A DNA stretch of 17,751 nucleotides from Bifidobacteriaceae bacterium. GTDB taxonomy: Bacteria; Actinomycetota; Actinomycetes; Actinomycetales; WQXJ01. Position 1 is the stretch's first letter, and every line of letters begins with the position of its first letter. Positions 8,701 to 14,700 of this stretch are shown here, piece by piece. The notes beneath the pieces were generated by a model. The model was not told where the DNA came from. It did no database searches and saw only the letters and a program-made list of their open reading frames with translations. The position numbers and the translations under genes are program-made. The stretch is from positions 1 to 17,751 of the forward strand of contig JAITKC010000123.1 of NCBI GenBank assembly GCA_031278665.1, given 5' to 3'.

Positions 8701-11700
8701 CCTGGTAGACCGCCGCCGCCGCGGCGGCGAACTCGACCGCCGCGACGCCGGTCGCCGGATCGGCCAGAACTGTGCGCTCGGTCAGATGCTCGTCATCCGG
8801 CCCGTAGCGGAACATCACCTGGGCGGCGCCGGCCGGGTTGCCGAAGGCGTCCTTGGCCAAGACTTCGGCCCGGTGGCGCGAGGCGCCATCGGCCACTTTG
8901 GTTTGCCCGCCGGCGGCGGTCGGGACGCTCAGCGCCGATTGGCCGGCGGCCGGCGAACCGGCCGCGAAAGTCACCTTGACCACCCCGTCGCGGTTCAGTT
9001 CGGTCAACCCTTCGGCGTCTTTGACCAGCCTGATCGGGCTGGCGCCGAGGCTCGCCCCGAGGCTGTGGGCGCCCGCCGCGGTCGACTTCAGCGCCACTTC
9101 GGCCAGGCCGGCGACAACTGGCGCGGCGACTGAGACGCCGGGGCCGCCGGCGGTCTCGACCCCGCCGACCACGGCGGTGACGCCGGCCGGCAGGTCGAAC
9201 TCGACTGTGCCGGCGTCGACGGCGTTGCCGTTGGCGTCGCGGACCTGGGCGGCGACCCGCGCCGTCGCGACGCCGTCGGCCGCGACCGGTCCGGCCGGCG
9301 CGGTCAGCCAGGAGGCGTCGGCGCGCGGCGTCGAGGCGCCGAAGCGCAGGCTAAACGGGGCCGGGGCGACATTGGCCCATTGGCCGGCGCCGGTGTCGAC
9401 CATGACGCGGCCGCTGAAAGTTCCGGCGACGGCCGAATACAGATGCCAGGTGTATTGGCCGTAGGCGCCCGAGGCGGCGTCGCCGGTCACGCCGTCCACT
9501 CCGCCGGCCTCGACAATCGAGACTTTGGAGGTGTCCAGGCCGGCCAGGCGCACGCGGGCGCCCGGCGCCGCCAGGGCGGCGCTGGAACGAATCGACACCG
9601 TCAGCTTGTAGGAGTCGGCGGCGGTTCCGGAGGCGGTGACCGAAACGGTCGGCATCGCGGCGGTGTCCGGCGCCAGGGAGTAACTCGACTTGCCGGCGTC
9701 CGGCGCCCCGGCGTCGAACGAGACCGGCCGGGGGGCGCCGGTCACCGTGGCGGCGTCGATTATGGCCGACGCCTGGAAGCTGCCGGCCTCGCGCGACGTG
9801 ATGTCGACATAGGCCAGGCCGTCGGGGCCGGCGAGAACCTGGCCGTCGGCCGGAACCAGGTTCGGCCCGTCGACGCCCGGCGCGCCCGCCTCGACCGCGA
9901 AGACCACGGTCGCGCCCGGCGCCGGGTTGCCGTTGACGTCGCGCGCCACCACCGTCGCCCGATGCCGCGCCAGGCCGTCGGCCAGCACGTTGCCGGAGGT
10001 GACGGCGAACTCAGAGGTTCCGGCGTGGGCCGGGCCGGCGGCGAACTCGGCTTCGACCGGCGAGCCGCCGACGATCGCCCCGGCGCCGATTATGCCGACC
10101 GCCCGCCAACTGCCGGCCGTGGTGGTGGCGAAACTGGTGGAGGCCACGCCGTCGGCGTCAGTCGCCAGGTTTCGGACCACCGGCGCCACCCCCGGCGCGA
10201 CGGTCCCGTCCGCCCGGCGCAGGCGGAACTCGACGGCCACCGGCCTGCCGGCCGTCCGCACCGGGTTGTCGTGTTGGTCTTTCAACTCGACTTTGACGGT
10301 GTAGGCCGAGACGCCGTCGGCGGTCAGGGGGCCGGGTTCGGCCTTTGAGATCCAAGACCGTTCGAGGGACACCGGTCCGGCCGTGAAGACGGCGTCGGCG
10401 GGCGAGCCGCCGACGATCGCCGCCCACTCGCCGGTCCCGCCCTGGCGCACCTCGGCGGTCACCGGGTAAGTCCCGGCGGCGGTGGCCACCAGGCGGAGCC
10501 GGGCCTGGCCGTTCGCGTCGACGGCGACGGTCGATGGCCCGACCGGCGTTGCCCCGGCCGGCGCCGCGAACCGGACCTCGGCATCGGTCACCGGGTTGCC
10601 CTTGGCGTCGCCGATGGTGGCGGTCACCACCTGCTCGGCTTGGCCGTCGGCCACGGCCGCCGAAGCCGGCTCCGTCAGCCAGCTGCGGTCGCCCGCCAGG
10701 TCGATCGGTCCGGCCTCGAACACGACCGTCCGGTCGGCGGGGCCGATCTTGACCGTTCCGAGCAGGGCGTTGACGGTGTACACACCGGCCGTCTCGGACG
10801 TTAGCGAGACTTCGACGCGGCCTTCGGCGTCAGTCAGATAGGGCCCGGCCGGGCTGAGCGCGACGGCGGGCGGCGCCTCAAAGCTGACGGCGGCATCGGG
10901 CACTGGCTGGCCGGCGGAATCGGCCACGGTCACCGTGGCGACGAAGTCCGACTGCCCGTCCGCCGCCAGAGCGTAACCGGGCGTGACGGTCCACGACGAC
11001 TGCGTCGGATCGGGCGCGCCGGCCCTGAACACCAGGTCGGCCTCGCCCACTAGGACGGCGTCGAAACCGGCCGTCAGATGGGCGCTGGCGGGCGCGTCGG
11101 AAACCAGTTCGACCCGCGCCAGGCCTTGGTCGGACGAAGTCGCCTGGCAGGTCTTCGGCTCGCAACCGGCCGTCGCGAAGCGGGCGGGGCCGTCGGCCGG
11201 AAGGTTGAAGGCGACCACCTGGCCGCCGACCGGGTTGCCTTGGGCGTCTTTGACGGCCACCGTGGCCGAGTGCGTGGCCTGGCCGTCCGGCGCGACATCG
11301 CCGGCGCTGGCGCTGAAAATCGAGTTCCCGGGGTCGGCCGGGCCGGCCTTGAACTCGGCCGGCCGGGTGGTTTGGCCGTCTGGCACCTGGCCCTGGGGCA
11401 GGTTGGCGCGGACCTCGTAGGAGCCGGCCCGGCTGACTGTGAAGTCGTCCCATTCGGCGACGCCGGCGGCGGCGGTGACGACGGGTCCGGCGGTCCACAG
11501 GCTGGCGCCGGAGAGCCGGTAATAGAAACTCACCGGCGTGGCTTCGGCGAAGAGGTTGCCGGAGGCGTCACGCAGTACCACGCGGGCCGTGTGGAACTCG
11601 CTGACCACGGCTTTTGCCCCGGGCATAGTCGTGATCTGGAAATCCGACGCGGCCGGCGACAGGTCGGCGTTGACGAAGTTGGCGACAGCCGGGCCGCCTT

Positions 11701-14700
11701 CGGAGATGGCCTGTCCGCCCAGTTCGACCGCCACCTCGTAGCCGCCGACTTTGAGCGAGGTCAACACCAGCCGCGCCACGCCGTCTTCGGCGCCGGTCGG
11801 AATCACCAGGTCGGCGGGTCCGGCGGTGGCGACGCCGGCGGCCGAATGGGCCGTCACCCCGAGCGGGACGGCGAAGGCGACCGGCTCGCCGCCGACCGGG
11901 TTGCCGTGGGCGTCGGCGACGAAGGCTTCGATCGTTTGCGTCTCGACGCCGTCGGCCTTGGCCGGGCTGGCCGGACCGACTAGCCGGCTATTCGCCGCCG
12001 CCGCCGGACCGGGCACGAACTCCACGGTCACGGCTTTGACCGCCGAATCGGCGGCCGTCGCGATCTCGTCTTGGCCCAAGCGCACGCGGATCTCCCAGAG
12101 TCCGGCTTGGACCGTTTGCAGCTCTACTTGGGCGCGGCCGGCGCCGGCCTTGCCGGAAAGGACCGGCGTGGTTAGGGCGCTGGCGCCGGGCACGTCAAGC
12201 GGGGTCATCACGACGGTGGCGCCGGCGGCGTTGAGCGGCCGGCCGTCGCTGTCGCGCAAGGTGACGGTCGCCACATAGGCGTCGCGGCCGTCGGCCCTGG
12301 CGCGGGGATAGGCGGCGTTGCCGGTCTTCGGCGCGACGCCGAAGTCAGACTGGTCGGCCGCGGCCGGCGTCGAAGAGAAGTGGACCTCGCGCGGTTCGGT
12401 CCCCGCGGCGGCCAGGCGGCCGCGCACCGGGAAGTCGCCGGGCCAGAGCGAATAGATCCGGACTTCGACCCAGCCGTCGGCGCCGGATGTGCCGCCGGCC
12501 GCCTTGGCGCCGGTCTGGGCGTCGCCGAAGAGCGGGCCGTCGGCCGCTTGGTAGTCCAATTCGAAACTCAGGTCGACGCCGGCGATCGGGTTGCCGAACC
12601 GGTCGGTCGCCCGCATCCGGGCGGCCGCGAAGGCCACGCCGTCGGTCTTCTTGGCGGACGCGTCGACGCTGAAGGTCGCCAGAGTGGCCGCCTCGTCCAA
12701 AACGTCGGCTTTGAAGGCGGCCGCGCGCGGCGAGCCGGCGACATCGCTCGCGCCGCCGACCACCCGCGCGGTGACAGTCCAGGTGGTCGCCGCCGGCGAG
12801 CCGAACTCCCAGGCCGCCACCCCGGCGGCGTCGGTCGGGACGGGCGCCGAGGCGCCCGTGACGGTCCGTCCGGCCAGATCGACGTAACTGTAACGGAAGA
12901 CCACCAGGGCGGCGGCGTCGACTAACGGGTTGAGTTGTTTGTCGCGCACCAGGGCCTCGGCCCGGTGTTTCTCGGCGCCGCCGACCAGTTTGGCGGTCAG
13001 GCCGTCCGGCCCGGCCGTCGGAATGGTCAGGGCCGAGGCGTCGGCCGCGGCCGGTCCGGCCTTGAAGGCCAGGCGCGCCAGCCCGTCTGAGGCGAGGCTC
13101 TCGCCGTCCGCGTCGCGCACGCCGGTCACCGGCTGGCCGCCGATGGAGGCCGCGACCGCGTAGGCGCCGGCGGCGGTGGAGGCCACGTCGAGCCGCGCCC
13201 AGCCGCCGGCGATCGGCCGGCTGACAGTCGTCGGGCCAGTCAGGCCGTGGGCGGTGACGCCGGCCGGGATGGCGAACACGACTTCGCCGTAAGTGGCGGG
13301 GTTGCCCTCGGCGTCGAAGGCCCGCAGGCGGACCGGGATAGTCGCCTGGCCGTCGGCGATCGCCGTCAGGTCGCTTTGGACCAGCCAAGACATACCCGCC
13401 TGAGCCGGGCCGGCGACTAGATGGGCGGTGTCGTTGCCGCCTGTCGCCAGCGTCAGCGGCGCTCCGCCCGCCTCGACGGCGATCACTTTGTAACCGGCCT
13501 TGGTGCCGGTCAACGGGGCCTCGTAGAGGCCGTCGCCAAGGTGTTCGAATTCTCCGACGCTGACGCCCTCGCCGTCGGGGCCGTAGCCGGCCAGAGCGTC
13601 CTGGGCGGTGGTCACCGGCAAACCGTTGGCGCCGATCAGCCTGGCCGAGACGGTGCCGCGGTCGACGCCGTTGGCGACGACGTCGCCGGTCGACACGGTG
13701 AAGACGGAGGCGGCCGGATCGACTTCGGCGTCGCGCCAGACGGCCTGTTTGACCCAGGGGTCGCCGTCGCCGCCGGGTAGCGCGACCCAGCCACCGGCCT
13801 GGTACAGCTCGCCGTAAACCAGGCAGCTCGCCGCCACCGCGCTCTTCAGCGAGGCCCCGGCCTTGCCGGTTGAGGAGGTGACCGGCGCGTAGGTCTTGGC
13901 GCCGTTTTCAACGAACACCGCCGGGCAGGTGGACTCGACCCGGAAGCGGACGGACGCCTCGGCGATCGGGTTGTTGCGCCCGGCGTCCCAGACCCGGATG
14001 GCCGGATGGAAGGTGTGGCCGGTCGGGTGGGCCACGCCGACGCCGTCCGGCTGGTCGGCCGGGTCGTCCCAGTCGTCGGTGGGCGCGGTTTCGCCCGGGC
14101 CGTTGAAAATGAACACCGAATAGGCGGCCGAGGCCGGCGGGGTGGCGAAGCGGGCCAGCACAAAGTTGTTGCCGGTGGCGGCCTCGCCGACGGCGAACGG
14201 CTGGCCGGCGGCGGGCGTGTAAGTGACGGCGATGGCCTTGGCGCCGGCGCTGGAGGCGTAGACCGTCAGCTGGTAGTCGCCGCCCGGGCAGGCCCCGGCG
14301 ACCGGCTCGACGGCGCAGGCGAACTGCCCGGCCGTGCCGTTGGTGGCGCCGTAATAGACGCCTTGGCTGGCGTTGGCCGGGGAGCTGGCGACTAAGGCGC
14401 CCGGCTCGGTGGCGTCCTCGAAGGGCGCGTTGTTCTGGTCCCGCAGGCTGACGGTGATGGTTTGTTTGCCCCATTGGGCCGCCGTCAGTCCGGGGGCGTC
14501 GTGATTGGCGTATTGGCCGGCCGTCTGGGTCACGGTCATCGACGAGGTCAGAGCGCTGGCCTTGCCCGCCTTGAAGTAGACCGTCACCGGCGAGACGTCG
14601 CTCGGCCGGCCGGTGACGGCGTTTGGCAGATAGGCCGAGTCGAGCCCGGCCCGCAGGGCGTAGCCGCCGGGCGCGGTCGCGGCCACCCGGACCGGGGCCG

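Noticed and set aside
7202..9133. Long + strand open frame (643 codons) opposite the giant gene, rich in Gly, Arg and Asp
   Set aside because: It is antisense to well-supported Ig modules, has low-complexity composition and no start context. Such frames are expected opposite GC-rich coding DNA.
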